Source: Podospora pseudocomata (Eukaryota > Ascomycota > Sordariomycetes > Sordariales > Podosporaceae). Taken from it: a DNA stretch of 64,000 bases. The stretch lies in the NCBI RefSeq assembly GCF_035222375.1, contig NW_026946363.1, positions 4,216,001 to 4,280,000 on the forward strand, given 5' to 3'. The notes under the pieces are model-generated. The model did no database searches. It worked only from the letters and a program-made list of their open reading frames with translations, and had not been told where the DNA came from. Within the stretch, counting starts at the first letter, position 1. The number at the start of each line of letters is the position of its first letter. The translations under genes and the position numbers were made by a program. This document shows, piece after piece, positions 49,280-59,925 of this stretch.

Positions 49280-50880
49280 ATGGACGGGCCAGAGGACACC
49301 AATGCGGAGAAGTTGACAGCTTCGGAGCGAAGCTCTGCTGTCCATCGCAAGCCTCGGTTCCTCGTCATTGGCGCCGGTCGGCGTGGAACCGCCTATGCGT
49401 CTGCCGTGCGACGAGAGAGATTGTCAGCCATCATTGCTGCGGTTGCAGAGCCAGTCCGGTCGACACGGATTTCGTTTGGCAAGAAATATGTCTGGGAGGA
49501 TGGGCCACCGCGGGAAGACCAGGCTTTCGAGTCGTGGCAGCATTTTCTCGACTACGAGACGAACCGAAGGGAGGCCGAAGCTGCCGGTAAGAAGGTATAT
49601 GCTGGGATTGACGGCATCATTGTGTGCACCCAGGACCACACGCACAAAGAGATCCTGCAGGCGTTTGGGCCGTTGAAATTGCACGTCTTATGCGAGAAGC
49701 CGATTTCAACATCTCTCCAGGACTGTCAGGACATATACGTTAGCCTCGGAGCCAACAGTCCAGAAAGGATCTTCTCAACCGGCCATGTCCTGCGATACAG
49801 CCCTCACAACATGCTTTTGAGGAGGCTCCTGTTAGAGGACAGGGCGATCGGGAGATCATATCGGTCGAGCACACAGAGCCAGTTGGTTGGTTCCACTTCT
49901 CACACTCTTATGTGCGAGGCAACTGGCGAAAGGAGTCCGTTGCGGCTCCATCGCTCCTTTGCAAGTCTTGTCATGACATCGACTTCATATTGTGGCTACT
50001 CTGCTACAGGACGGACTTTGGCGAACCGGCGCACATGCCCAGCCTGGTTTCCTCAGTTGGCAACCTGTCACTCTTCACCAAGCATCGAAAACCAGCGGCA
50101 GCCGAAAGTGCCACCAATTGCTTCTCGTGCCCTCACGAACGGAACTGCGATTGGAGTGCCAAGAAGCTGTACGTCGAGAAGCTCTACGACAAGGGAGAGC
50201 GAGACTGGCCGATATGCGTCGTCGTCCCAGACATAGAAGATATCACAGCTACGTTGGGGACCGATCATGAGCGTGCCGTCTTGACAGAGGTTCTTTCTGC
50301 AGACTACGACGCCTCTACACCAAGAGCCACCATCGAGTCCAAGCAGTGGTATGGCCGTTGCGTCTGGGAGTCCGACAATGACGTCCTTGACGATCAAATT
50401 GTCACTCTAACCTGGGATGACGACTCTCGCGCCGTCAGCGGCCAGGAATTTCCCGACCGCGGACCCAAGACCGCAGTCTTCCACATGGCCGCTTTTACGG
50501 AAGCCCAGTCCAAGCGGCGGGGCAAAATCTCGGGCACTCGCGGAGAGATACAGTACGACAGCAACGAGATTCGAGTCTACACATTTGACAAGTTCCGGGA
50601 CCCGGAGGCCGTGAAAGTCTTCACCCCTCCAAAGGCCGGTGGCGGTCATGGCGGTGGTGACGGTGGTCTGATGAACAGTTTCTCACAGGCTGTCGAGGCT
50701 GTCATCAACGGCAAACTCAGCGTGGAGCAGGCGCAAGCGAAATGTGTTGGCTGCACCTTGAAGGAGGCCTTTATGAGCCATGCCATGGTCTTTGCTGCCG
50801 AAGAAGCTCGACTCGGAAGGAAGATTGTTGATTGGCGTGATTGGTGGGCGAAGCTGGAGGAACGGCTCCTTGCCCAGTGA
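49280..50880 (+). pseudogene. Gfo/Idh/MocA-family oxidoreductase with one apparent frameshift
   Basis: An intronless NAD(P)-dependent oxidoreductase-like gene. The N-terminal Rossmann motif is FLVIGAGRRGTAYASAV; the conserved CEKP segment (HVLCEKPIS) binds cofactor and substrate in this family. The first frame keeps similarity to about 49849, after which the homologous reading (EIISVEHTEPVGWFHFSHSYVRGNW) continues in another frame to the stop at 50880. Loss of one base in the GGG at 49850-49852 explains this; the total length is then 1601 rather than 1602 bp. No splice signals fit instead. Everything else is open for over 500 codons with no other break, so the lesion is either very recent or a sequencing error. 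The substrate is unknown. The gene lies between LTR-like relics and a pseudogene field. Confidence 0.8.
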
Positions 50881-51050
50881 ACTTGGGCCCAATTTTGATG
50901 ATTATCAGTATCCCCCAAGGAGTTCTGTCGAAATAGCTCGAATGGCCGAATTTAGCTGGTAGAAAAAGAGGATGAAAGAAAATACGGTCTTCAGGCCCAT
51001 GTGAGAGATTGAAATAATTTTCAACACACGGTTTTCCTTCTATTATTTTG
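50881..51050. other. Intergenic, start of the decayed field
   Basis: No feature is seen. Confidence 0.3.
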
Positions 51051-51227
51051 ATAAGCTTCGGCTACGCCGCGGATGAGTTTTGGCTGGCTAGCGACCTACC
51101 TGGCGAGGAGGAAGTGCGAGAGTTGTTGTCTGCCGTGTGGAGCGAACTTGTTACCAAGTTTCGCGATGATGCTGACGACGATGATAAGGACGACGACCAT
51201 GTGTATGTGAGACGGGAAGTTTCCTAG
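51051..51227 (+). pseudogene. Coding-like remnant of unknown protein
   Basis: An open stretch without a start codon encodes a protein-like sequence rich in acidic residues (AADEFWLASDLPGEEEVREL and later DDADDDDKDDDHVYVRREVS) before a stop at 51225. It looks like an exon of a real protein rather than chance, but I do not recognise the family and see no upstream exon. Confidence 0.35.
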
Positions 51228-51365
51228 CTTCTTTTCTTGAAACTTTACAAGTAAGGCATCAACAAAAGGAAGCTTTGGAGACCAAAATGGAAAGTCTCTT
51301 AGCTTTTTTTCTTAAAGCCTTACAAGTAAGGCATCAACGAAAGGAAGCTGTATACAGGTAGGTGG
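51214..51365 (+). repeat. 75-bp tandem duplication
   Basis: Two copies in tandem at a period of 75 bp (the word acaagtaaggcatcaac starts at 51247 and 51322). The copies differ at several sites, mostly C/T or G/A, which suits mutation after duplication. Confidence 0.75.
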
Positions 51366-51839
51366 CGCCTATTACCTTGCTTGTTGTCGCTCGAAAAAAT
51401 TGTACGACATCTGATACCTCTTGCGGCAATCATCGCGGTCGCAAAGGCGTCGTCATCTTTGTGAAGGCATTTCTTAATGGAGCCGCCCTCCTCGTCTGTA
51501 ATGCAACCAAAGCCACCCAACTGGCTCAAGAGATTCGACGAACAACAGGCTAATCACCGTGTTATCAGGATACTTCTTATTGATCTCGCTGCCCATCGTG
51601 AGCCAGCCGACCTTGATATAGTCTTTCTTTCTTAGGCTGTAGACTGGTGAAATATTGCAGTTGTCGAGGCCCACAGGCGGACTTTGGTGGTTGCGTGGCT
51701 GCAGACATTGGTGGTAGCGGACGAGACCAACCAGCGTGGCTTTTGGGTTGTTGAAGATAAAAAAGGGGAAATCTGATAGAGAAGAGAGATTCTGAACAGA
51801 ATTATTTAAGTATACAGCGGAATGTACAACGGGCAGCAT
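51330..51839 (-). pseudogene. Broken coding remnant, unknown family
   Basis: On the minus strand two adjoining frames carry protein-like sequence that appears continuous: the first ends around VISLLFVESL and the second continues as SQLGGFGCITDEEGGSIKKC and HKDDDAFATAMIAARG. This suggests a host gene broken by a frame change near 51530. I do not recognise the family. Confidence 0.35.
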
Positions 51840-52644
51840 GGCGGTTCTCTGGTCGATATGACGACTCTGTGGGTACTGCCTTCCTATCTCGTTGTGTAGG
51901 TACCTAGATCAGGTGGATCTGCTTATCGAACTTTTGATCAGACGAGAGCCCATCTCAATTTGGTTTCAGGAAATGGCGCTATCACGGGGTTGTCCTGCCT
52001 CCTCAACAGCTCCAGTCAGCGTAATCTCTGTTGTCGGAACAGTGTAAGATCTCGCTGTGAGCAACACCACATGATAAAGACTGTTGGCCCACAATATAAA
52101 CTAACATCCAACAATAGACCATAGAGCTACAACACATCAACACTCGAATGCTGCGGTGATACATGCTGCGAGGTGTGGAGTTGGTTGAAACGATATCATT
52201 GACTAAATCTAAATCTTGCCAGACTGACAGATTGATAAGACTTCAGATAGAAGTAAACAGTCAGCAAGTAAACAAACTCCCAAGGGTTCATCCAAAGAGT
52301 CAAAGTACCCCTCTCCTGAAGTCATTCTCTCGCCCCTTATCCTTGTCAAAATGGCCTGGAGGCTCCACTATTTGTGAATAGCGTCTCCATCCGCCTCCAG
52401 GTACCGTGGTACCGACAGGTTGGGACGCTGCGGGGTAGTTAGCGACACATCAGCGGGGCCGGGAATGACGGCATCGTCAACGGTCCGGCGATCGGAGCTT
52501 CGTTTGTTTTTGAGATAAGTGAATTGGTAATCCGGGAAACGGAATCCTGGATGACCCTTGATCGTGTTGATGATAAATTTAAGCTCGGCATCTCGTAGGC
52601 TTCGTGCGTGTTCTGCAAACATCAGACCTATATCGAATCTCACC
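51840..52644. other. Intergenic
   Basis: No gene is supported. The stretch may hold the former promoter of the dehydrogenase pseudogene that follows. Confidence 0.4.
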
Positions 52645-53183
52645 ATGTCGTCAGGCCCCATTAAGATCGCCGTCCTCGACGACTACCAGGGCATCTCTGA
52701 GCCCAAGTACCAGAAGCTTGACCCCTCAACGTACGAGGTGTCTTTCTTCATAGATACACTGTCTCCATATGATCACCCTGATACCATCCAAGATGTCAAG
52801 GACAAGGTTGTCGCCAGACTCGAGCCTTTTACGGTGATCTGTACGTAAAACGTTTCCTCCATGCTTTCGAGGAACCCAAAAACTCACACTTGCAAGCTAC
52901 CATGAGGGAACGTACCCCCTTTCCGAAGGAGCTGATCTCCCGCCTCCCCAACCTCAAGCTCCTCCTAACCACAGGCAACCGAAACTAGGGGCTGGACCTG
53001 GAAGCCTTTAAAGAGCGGGGCATTCCTGTTGCTGGTGCTGTTGACAGGGCTCATGCAGGGTCTGTAGGCTCCATCAGCACGACCGAGCACTGTGTCGCCC
53101 TGATCCTTGCTGCAGCCCGCAACATCGCACAGGACGATTTTTCGGTCAAGACTGGGGGCTGGCAAACGGTTCCTGCCCTAGGT
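52645..53183 (+). pseudogene. Truncated D-isomer 2-hydroxyacid dehydrogenase
   Basis: Exon 1 (52645-52840) and exon 2 (from 52897) join across a normal intron to give a 2-hydroxyacid dehydrogenase N-terminus: KIAVLDDYQGISEPKYQKL, then VISTMRERTPFPKELISRLP and LKLLLTTGNRN. An in-frame TAG at 52986-52988 interrupts the conserved LTTG region, after which similarity resumes (GLDLEAFKERGIPVAGAV, TTEHCVALILAAARNI). Similarity stops near 53183 (GGWQT), before the NAD-binding GxGxxG motif, so the cofactor half is gone. CAG to TAG is the kind of change RIP makes. This is a dead host gene. Confidence 0.8.
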
Positions 53184-53940
53184 CCAAGTTCCTCCTGATG
53201 AATGGTCGGTAAAGCATAAGCTGGCTTTTCCAGTATGCAACTTGTGAAGAAGGTGTGGGCCCTGAAACTGCTGAGTAGTGTGCCTCAAGGGATCTGCTTG
53301 TGTCGCCATTTCTGACAGGTTCGGGCGGGTGTCTCTCCTGGAAAGTGCAGTAAACTCCAAGAGAACATGACCTATTCTATGTTGGAGGTAGATTTGTGCC
53401 ATAAATATTTCTCAAGTCTGCTCCTCAAACTCTTCAAAGATCAATATCGCGTTCGGGAATGGCATATCTGCCTCGAGCGCCAGTATATCTGAAACTGAAG
53501 CAGCCGGATTTATCGAGTGCTCCCTGTTATGTTTAGTATTATCCAAAACATAACTGACTTTAATACATACCTTTCCAAGCGACAAACATCCAAAAGTGGG
53601 TAACTAGCTTATTCAATTTCCTGTTTTCGTGGCTTCAGAATATTGTCTTCGGGCAAAATAGCAACTGGAGGGCAGCGTCAATGTCACAAGACGACCCTGC
53701 CATCGGTACGTATTTCCTACTTACGGGGAAATCTTTTATTTCGGAATCCCCCCGGCCCTCAAGATATGCGATCGACTTTTTATCGGCAGCCGTAAAGACC
53801 TGTACACCAAACTGGTCATGATGTGTGCCCGTGCATGCTGGATAGAGTTGCGGTCAGACTTCCATCAAGTATGTCGATGGCTCTGTTAAAGAACATCTAA
53901 TCTTGTTGAAACTAGTACTTGCAATTCATCAGGTTATATT
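53184..53940. other. Intergenic, nothing recognised
   Basis: No gene or repeat is seen. The sequence is unrelated to the missing half of the dehydrogenase. Confidence 0.4.
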
Positions 53941-54505
53941 GTGTGTATTTCAAGCATGCATATTACTTGTCTTGGGCTTCTCGGGCAAGAGGTGGGGGAG
54001 ATGGGGTTGAGTCGGCTGGGACAGGATGTGATGCTGCCGCAGATGATGGCATTGGAACCACCACCGCTAGCGATGAGAAGGGGGTTTAATGGGCTTGGAG
54101 GTTGGTCCGGAGTGATGGGGGGAGGATCGCCAGGGTTGTCGAATATGATGTTTCAGGGGCAAGTGGGTGGGTTTAGTGGATGACCGATGGGTTACGAACT
54201 GTCGATGAACCTACAGACTAGCGATCCAACGTGGCAGGTTTCCGCGCTGCTGCCATCGTATATGTACCGATCTGGGGCGATGATGGCTACACCTACGGTT
54301 AAAAGAAAGAGGATGTCGCTTACCGCCGAGAGAGGATCAGGGAGATAATGAGGATGATATCTTGCTGGGAGTATCTACGAAGAGGAGTAGCAAGGAGACG
54401 ACAGAAACGCCAATCAAGACGAAGTTTTTGGTACCGAAACTACCTCCTGATACAGGGATAAAGAAGAATCCGCGAAGACCCAAAACCAAGCAGGGTGGGC
54501 AGTGA
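53941..54505 (+). pseudogene. Remnant of an unrecognised Met/Gly/Lys-rich protein
   Basis: The reading from 53941 (VMLPQMMALEPPPLAMRRGF and FNGLGGWSGVMGGGSPGL) continues past a stop at 54181 into YELSMNLQTSDPTWQVSALL and VKRKRMSL, then in a shifted frame into EDDILLGVSTKRSSKETTET and KNPRRPKTKQGGQ with a stop at 54503. The basic tail suggests a nuclear protein C-terminus. Two visible breaks; family unknown. Confidence 0.4.
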
Positions 54506-54517
54506 GATGAGCCACGT

Positions 54518-54540
54518 CTCGTCTCATATAGTGAGACGAG
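54518..54540. repeat. Perfect 9-bp inverted repeat
   Basis: CTCGTCTCA, a 5-nt loop, then TGAGACGAG. It lies just after the stop of the preceding remnant and could be an old hairpin terminator or chance. Confidence 0.5.
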
Positions 54541-54650
54541 CGAGCGAGCCGAGTCGAGACGGCCTTATTTTTCCCCGAGCCAATCCGAGCTGACCTTTTG
54601 GCTCGTCCCATTGGCTCAGTGGGACAATAGGTTGGTGATAATGGGGTCAT

Positions 54651-54885
54651 GGTGGTGAGGGCATCGTCAAAATCTCCCTGGCATGGCATTCGGCCTCCCT
54701 ACCATAGCTCTCGGCCTCCCTAGCATGGCTCCCAGAGGCACCCTGGGACCGTAACATCCATTGATCCGTGAGATTTTTCGATCCCCGGCTTGTTCAATAT
54801 AGGCCAATTCGTCGTTCTTCGCGGTTTGAAGGCCAATTTGTCGTTTTCTGCTGTATTCTCGGTCAAACAAAGCCCACACTGCCCG
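54651..54885. repeat. Dispersed repeat, copy 1
   Basis: About 235 bp matching 55946-56195 in the same orientation. It contains about three units of a 20-bp motif (ctcggcctccctagcatagc) followed by a shared block around tttttcgatccccggcttgt. It has no coding content I trust. The copies have diverged, so the duplication is old. Confidence 0.75.
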
Positions 54886-54926
54886 ACCTTGATCGCTCAC
54901 CCACTGCCACCGACCTTGCCGTGGTC

Positions 54927-55945
54927 ATGCCCTCCGTTGCCGACGATGCCATCACGGTATCTTCTTCTACCAAAAGCTCCCAGCAAAACAGTCCGCGCAG
55001 GAAGATAGGGAAATGAATATAGCGCTGGAAGCTTCTCTGGTGGTTAAGGATACTATAATGGGCGACACGGACCATACCCCTTCAAAGACAACTCCAAATC
55101 AAGTAGACGTTGGAGTTTTGGCTGAGGAAATGGAGCAAACGACGGCTAAGCCAGAACTGCCTGAAGCAGTTATCCGACTGTGGCTAAGAAACCAATCGAG
55201 GCCACCTCGTTTAGAGCTATTACACGCGCACAACCCAAGCTCGAAACACCTTCGTCTCTCGCAACAACATTAAAAAGACGCCATGGCCGTCCTCCAACAC
55301 CAACCGCCAAACCAACGCCGACCTCATCAGCCTAGTCAACCACAGCAAAAACCACAGCACCCACCACCAAGCCAACCAAAACCCCAACATCAAACCACCC
55401 CCAACCCCATCCTCAAGACCACTCTCCTCCCCCACCACTACCACCAACACCGCCACAGCTACTAAGCGAAAACGCCGCTCAGGCGTCTTGTCTCTCCTCT
55501 CCAACTCGGAAGACGACGAGCTCTCCCTCCTCACCCCTTCACATTCTCCCCCCGTGACACCAATCACCCGCTCTTCCCCGGCCTCTCATCATGCCAGGTT
55601 ATTCCCTCACCTCCTCTCATCCAGCATGTCCCCGTCGAAGAGAGACACGCTGCTTAACTCTGCTAAAAAAAAACCCGGCCACGGTTACCACTGCCACTGA
55701 GAAGGAAGGAAAATGTTGAGAGCGGCAGGGGAACTGATCATGAAGTTGATAAGTTGCGGGAGGGGGATGGTCCTCCTGTTGTTGGTTATGGTGGTGAAAT
55801 GCCGACTACTGGTGATAAAAGTGATGGTTTGGGAAGGGAAGAAGAAGTCAGGGGATGTATGAGACCCCGCCGAAGAGGGTTAGGAGGGGGGAGGAGCCGA
55901 ATGGGACGGTGAAGAGGTGTGGGGAGGTGTTTGTCTGCGAGAGGG
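54927..55945 (+). pseudogene. Decayed gene for an unrecognised nuclear-type protein
   Basis: Protein-like sequence appears in successive frames: PSVADDAITVSSSTKSSQQN at the start, TTAKPELPEAVIRL, then from about 55268 IKKTPWPSSNTNRQTNADLI, KRKRRSGVLSLLSNSEDDEL and SPPVTPITRSSPAS, and near the end ETPPKRVRRGEEPNGTVKRC. The composition (basic clusters, Ser/Pro/Thr) suggests a nuclear or chromatin-linked protein. Several frame changes are needed, so it is dead unless unseen introns account for them. Flanked by the two repeat copies. Confidence 0.4.
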
Positions 55946-56195
55946 TGGTGGTGGGGGCATTGTCAAAGCCTCCCTGGCATGGCACTCGGGCTCCCTAGCA
56001 TAGCTCTCGACTCCCTAACATAGCACTCGGCCTCCATAGCATAACTCCTAGAGGAGCCCTAGGACCGTAAGATACATTGATCTGTGAGAGTTTTTCGATC
56101 CCCGGCTTGTTCAATATTCGTCGTTCTTCGCTGTCTGACGGCCAATTCGTCCTTTTCCATTTTTTTCTCGGCCAAACAACGCTCACACTACCCCC
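55946..56195. repeat. Dispersed repeat, copy 2
   Basis: About 250 bp matching 54651-54885. Here the 20-bp motif appears about four times. The pair flanks the decayed gene between them in direct orientation. Copy number elsewhere in the genome is unknown. Confidence 0.75.
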
Positions 56196-56229
56196 GCAAC
56201 AGAGGCGAGTGGCAGAGCTATGAGAACGA

Positions 56230-57205
56230 TCCGATCGCTTGCCACATTGCCAGATGATGAGAAAGAATGAAAGGAAGGTATATTGAAACCGAAACACTTC
56301 CCGAAAATGCGCCGTCACGGGCGGCTTCCATTTATACCCCGTCAGGCAGCTCCGAGCCGAACTGACGAGTTCATTGACACCCATGAGATTGGGTCTCTGG
56401 ACAAGCAGGATATCAGGAAGCTCCTCAACCGTCCTTGGTTCAAGCGCATCTGGGTAGTTCAGGAAGTAGCGGCCACTCGCCACTCGCCGCATTGTTATCA
56501 GGTGCGGCAGTAACAACCTCAGCGGCCAGGCGTTCTGCTCAGGCATCGGCAGCGTTATGCGGACATGGCAAGCCAAGCACGATCCGGAGATGCAGTTCTT
56601 GCGTACCCCAATCGAACCCACTATTGTTTTGATGAAGAATGCAGACCGAAAACCTCGACATGCAGAGGACGACGGCTCACGGGTTTCTCTCAGTCTCGGC
56701 CGCCCCCTGAGTGATCTTATCGACAGGTATCGCCACCGCGAAGCAACGGACCGCCGTGATAAGGTATATGCTCTGCTCGGCATGTACTCAGACGACTCTG
56801 GCGCCCTGCTGCCAGACTATAACATTTCCTGGTCGCATCTAGCCCAACAACTCACACGTTCCATTCTGATGCTGACACACCCGGTAGTTATCGATGCTCG
56901 GGATAACAGGGACTCGGTCACGATCAAGGGAGAAGGCTATGTTGTTGGAAGGTGATGTTATCCTCATGTTAGATGGCGCAGATATGCCCATGATCGTCAG
57001 ATCTCCCACCGGGACCGTTGTTCGGATCGTGAGTGATATTTCACCCCCCGAGAAGATCTCTGTTCTGCCTGGCTCTGAGTTGATCAGTGTGAGTCTTGTC
57101 TGGGATTGGGCACCAGCTGCAGGCTTTCAACCCCCTTTTTTTCACGTAACGCCGAGAATCAAGCCAATTGTGAAGCAACTAAGACAATCCGAATGCGAAG
57201 TTTAA
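56230..57205 (+). pseudogene. HET-domain (heterokaryon incompatibility) gene relic
   Basis: A fossil of a HET-domain gene. The signature LLNRPWFKRIWVVQEVA lies near 56425-56475, the middle block with RDKVYALLGMYSDD near 56755-56800, and a C-terminal block with ILMLDGADMPMIVRSPTG near 56960-57015. The N-terminal third of the domain is missing and there are several breaks, so it is not expected to act. HET proteins normally trigger death of incompatible fused cells and are abundant and fast-evolving in these fungi. It ends tail-to-tail with the cyclophilin gene. Confidence 0.75.
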
Positions 57206-57268
57206 GGATCGGTGAAGTAGTTTTCCAGGAAGCTCATGCTATACCATGCCTCAAGATCTCACATCCAC

Positions 57269-57881
57269 TTACTCATCCTCAGCCCCCTCCTCCGCAACAT
57301 AAGCCTTCACAATCTTGACCTCCTCCACCGGCCGATCCCCCTTATCAACCGGCACCAACCCCATCCTCTGCACAACCCTGATCCCCTTCTTCACCCTCCC
57401 AAAAATAGTATGCTTCCCATCCAGCCACGGCGTCGGAGCCAACGTGATGAAAAACTGACTCCCGTTGGTGTTTGGGCCCGCGTTGGCCATACTGAGGATG
57501 CCAGCCCCGGTGTCTATTTTCTCGCATTAGCATCGCCGCCCTCTCAAGCGACGAATACCTTGTATAACTCACGCTTCAAATCCCCCCTAAGCTCATCCTC
57601 AAACTTCTCCCCGTAAATGCTCGCCCCGCCTCTCCCTGTGCCCGTCGGGTCACCCCCCTGAATCATGAAATCCTTGATGATGCGGTGGAATATCGTCCCG
57701 TTGTAGTACCCCCGCTGGGCCAGGGTGGAAAAGTTGGTGCACGTCTTGGGGGCGTGGTCGTTGTACAGCTCAAAGACTATGTTGCCCTGCTCTTTGACGT
57801 CAGTTCTATTAATTACTTCGTAGGAAAAAAGGTGACGAGGAGTACCATGGTGGTCTCGAGGACGACGTTTGTAGGCGCCAT
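57269..57881 (-). CDS. Cyclophilin, PPIL1/Cyp1-type peptidyl-prolyl isomerase
   Basis: Three exons on the minus strand (57881-57846, 57786-57573, 57513-57269) give 164 residues, a single-domain cyclophilin. It catalyses cis-trans isomerisation of proline bonds. The sequence opens [20 protein letters not shown], then [41 protein letters not shown] and [12 protein letters not shown]. The catalytic Arg is in [14 protein letters not shown] and the conserved Trp in [13 protein letters not shown]. The short length and GGASIYG segment match the PPIL1 group, which in animals and fission yeast is a spliceosome-associated enzyme. Exon 1 is only 12 codons. The protein has a short acidic tail (AEEGAEDE). 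It marks the return to conserved gene order after the decayed island. Confidence 0.93.
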
Positions 57882-58629
57882 CTTTGCTTGTGGGCGGTGG
57901 TTTGTTTTGTTTGTGAAAGGTGCGGTGAGTTTGTTTGGTGAGTGAATGAGGGCCAATGGCTTTTCGTAATGTGGAAAAAAAGAGCCCTTGTTGAATCAAT
58001 AAACCGAAAACTGTAATTTGGCCGAGGTTGTTGCCAATATCAAGTGGTTTTGTAAACAGTGAGAAAGATGAATGAGACTGATGAACCCAAACTGGATGCG
58101 ACTGAAGCTTTGTGGTTGAACCCCACAGTAATCGCACTGTAGCAATGCCCTGAAAGCGCTGCCGGATCTACAGACACCCACTGTATGCACACTGTAAAAA
58201 AATCATACTCACTCCTTTACTTCAGAAGGACGAATGGACTCTGATTTATATTGAAACTTAATGTACGTCATGTGAGAGGCAAGAATAGACAGTTCTATTC
58301 ACTTCGTTTATACAACATGTGCCCGTCCAGCCGGCTGCTGTCCAGCCATATCTTGCTATCCTCTCTTCTTCCACTGTCCTCGACTGTTGCCATTTGCCAT
58401 CTTATAGAAGCGCCGTGGCGCAACCGCTGTCCCTTTTCTTTCGCAATACTATCCTTGCGGATGCTGGGTGTCCATTGAAATGCAGAAAACGCCTGTGAGC
58501 AATGCAAAAACCACCATAACCCCTTAACCAATGCAGTTGTGTAGAAGCAGAATAAAAGTACTTTTGACCGAGAAGCAACCGTTGTCGCTCGTCCGTCGTT
58601 GCCGTCAAGGCGAGACCGATGCTAATCGG
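57882..58629. other. Intergenic
   Basis: It lies between the cyclophilin start and the 3' end of the Sgf11-like gene, both on the minus strand. No gene is seen; it should hold the cyclophilin promoter. Confidence 0.5.
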
Positions 58630-59925
58630 TCAGCGTGGGGGCGAGGACAGCGTGCCAGAAGACTCACTCTCTAGGTCGCGTTCTCTAACTTTGACCTTCG
58701 CCTTTCCAGCGGGCGACGGCTGAGTAGGCTTTGCCACTTTGATCTTGTTCTTCACCGGCGACGGGCCCTTTGGGTTGGTCTTCTTGGGGGCAACCTGCAC
58801 TGTTGAGTTCTTTCCATCTTCATCATCCACTTTCTGCTCAACGTTGAGCATGGAGCTGGCCTTGGCTTTTTCCTTCTTGGTGGTATTTGCCGCCTTCAGA
58901 GTGACCTTCTTGTTGAGAGAAGTGGTGGCCAGTTTGATCTTCTTCTTGGGTTTGGAAGCATCTGATTCCTCGGCATCGTCATCAGGATCGTCCATATCCC
59001 GCTTCTTGGGACTAGCAGCACGACTGCCGGGAAGTGGTGTGCCCTTCTGGCTGCCTGGTGGCGTGTTGTCATTGTTTTGGCTGCCGCCATTGCTGTTGCT
59101 GATCTTTTGGGCTGCTGCCCTACTCGCATTTCGCCCACTGTTGCCGATACACGACCCCATATGATTGTTGAGACGCGTCACCAGGATACAGCGCTTGCAC
59201 TTGCTACAAGTCGCGCTGGGGAAACTGAGCACGTTGGGTGGCCGGTCCTTGGCGCTGCCTTCTGTGCCTGGGACTGGCGAGTTTGGATCGTTGAGGTCTT
59301 TCTTTTCCATATCCTTCTTCTTTTTGCCTCGACCTGGCCCTGGAGCGACCCAGGTCTGGCCGTAGATATCGAAACCCGGCTTCTCTATGTATGGGTGTCT
59401 CTTGCAGTAGATGACACCGGGGTCTGGCTTCTTCGCACCTTTCCCGTCTGTTGGGTGTAATAGTTTTGGGAGATTGCATCTTGGGCAGAGGATCTCCTTG
59501 GTTGTTTTGAGGGGGTTGCCCTTGAGTGTCACTCTTCCATCTTTGTAGATTGCCGCGTCTGTCTCAATCTCGACGTCGGGTCTTTGGTCTGGTGTTGAGC
59601 CATCTATGGCACCGAGTGCGAGCTTCTCAACCTTGATGGCGGCTGTGTTGGCGCGAGCCGACTTCTCGTCCCGGTGGACCCTGATCAACAAATCATGAAC
59701 AAGATCGTAAAGAATGTCGTCGAGCACTGAGTGCGCCTGTAGCAAAGAGAAACAAGAACGATCCTGTTAGCAAGCGTGCAAAGGTGGGCAGCACGAGGCA
59801 GACAGGCCCAAGCGAGGGGGCGCAACGCGACCGGCAGCCAAACTTACAAGCTTGTCCATTGAAGTCGCATCCTCGGGAGCGATGACGATGCCGGCAAGGC
59901 CGGTGTCTCCCGTTCCTGATGACAT
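58630..59925 (-). CDS. Sgf11-like SAGA deubiquitinase-module subunit
   Basis: Two exons, 59925-59848 and 59736-58630, on the minus strand. The N-terminus MSSGTGDTGLAGIVIAPEDA is followed by a helix SVLDDILYDLVHDLLIRVHR, typical of Sgf11. Two Cys pairs follow: CPRCNLPKLLHP with a later CKRHPY, and the Sgf11-type finger CSKCKRCILVTRLNNHMGSC (C-x2-C-x11-H-x3-C), then GRNASRAAA. The C-terminal half is Lys/Ser/Pro/Asp-rich and disordered. Family knowledge: Sgf11 anchors the Ubp8 deubiquitinase to SAGA and acts on histone H2B. The protein is about four times longer than yeast Sgf11 (99 residues). A possible last intron (gtgagt near 58660, ctgac and ttag near 58622-58634) would replace the final residues SESSGTLSSPPR by a few others; I kept the unspliced form. 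Confidence 0.8.

Noticed and set aside
55995-56783. 262-codon minus-strand frame over the HET relic
   Set aside because: The HET motifs are on the plus strand; the minus frame has no domain.
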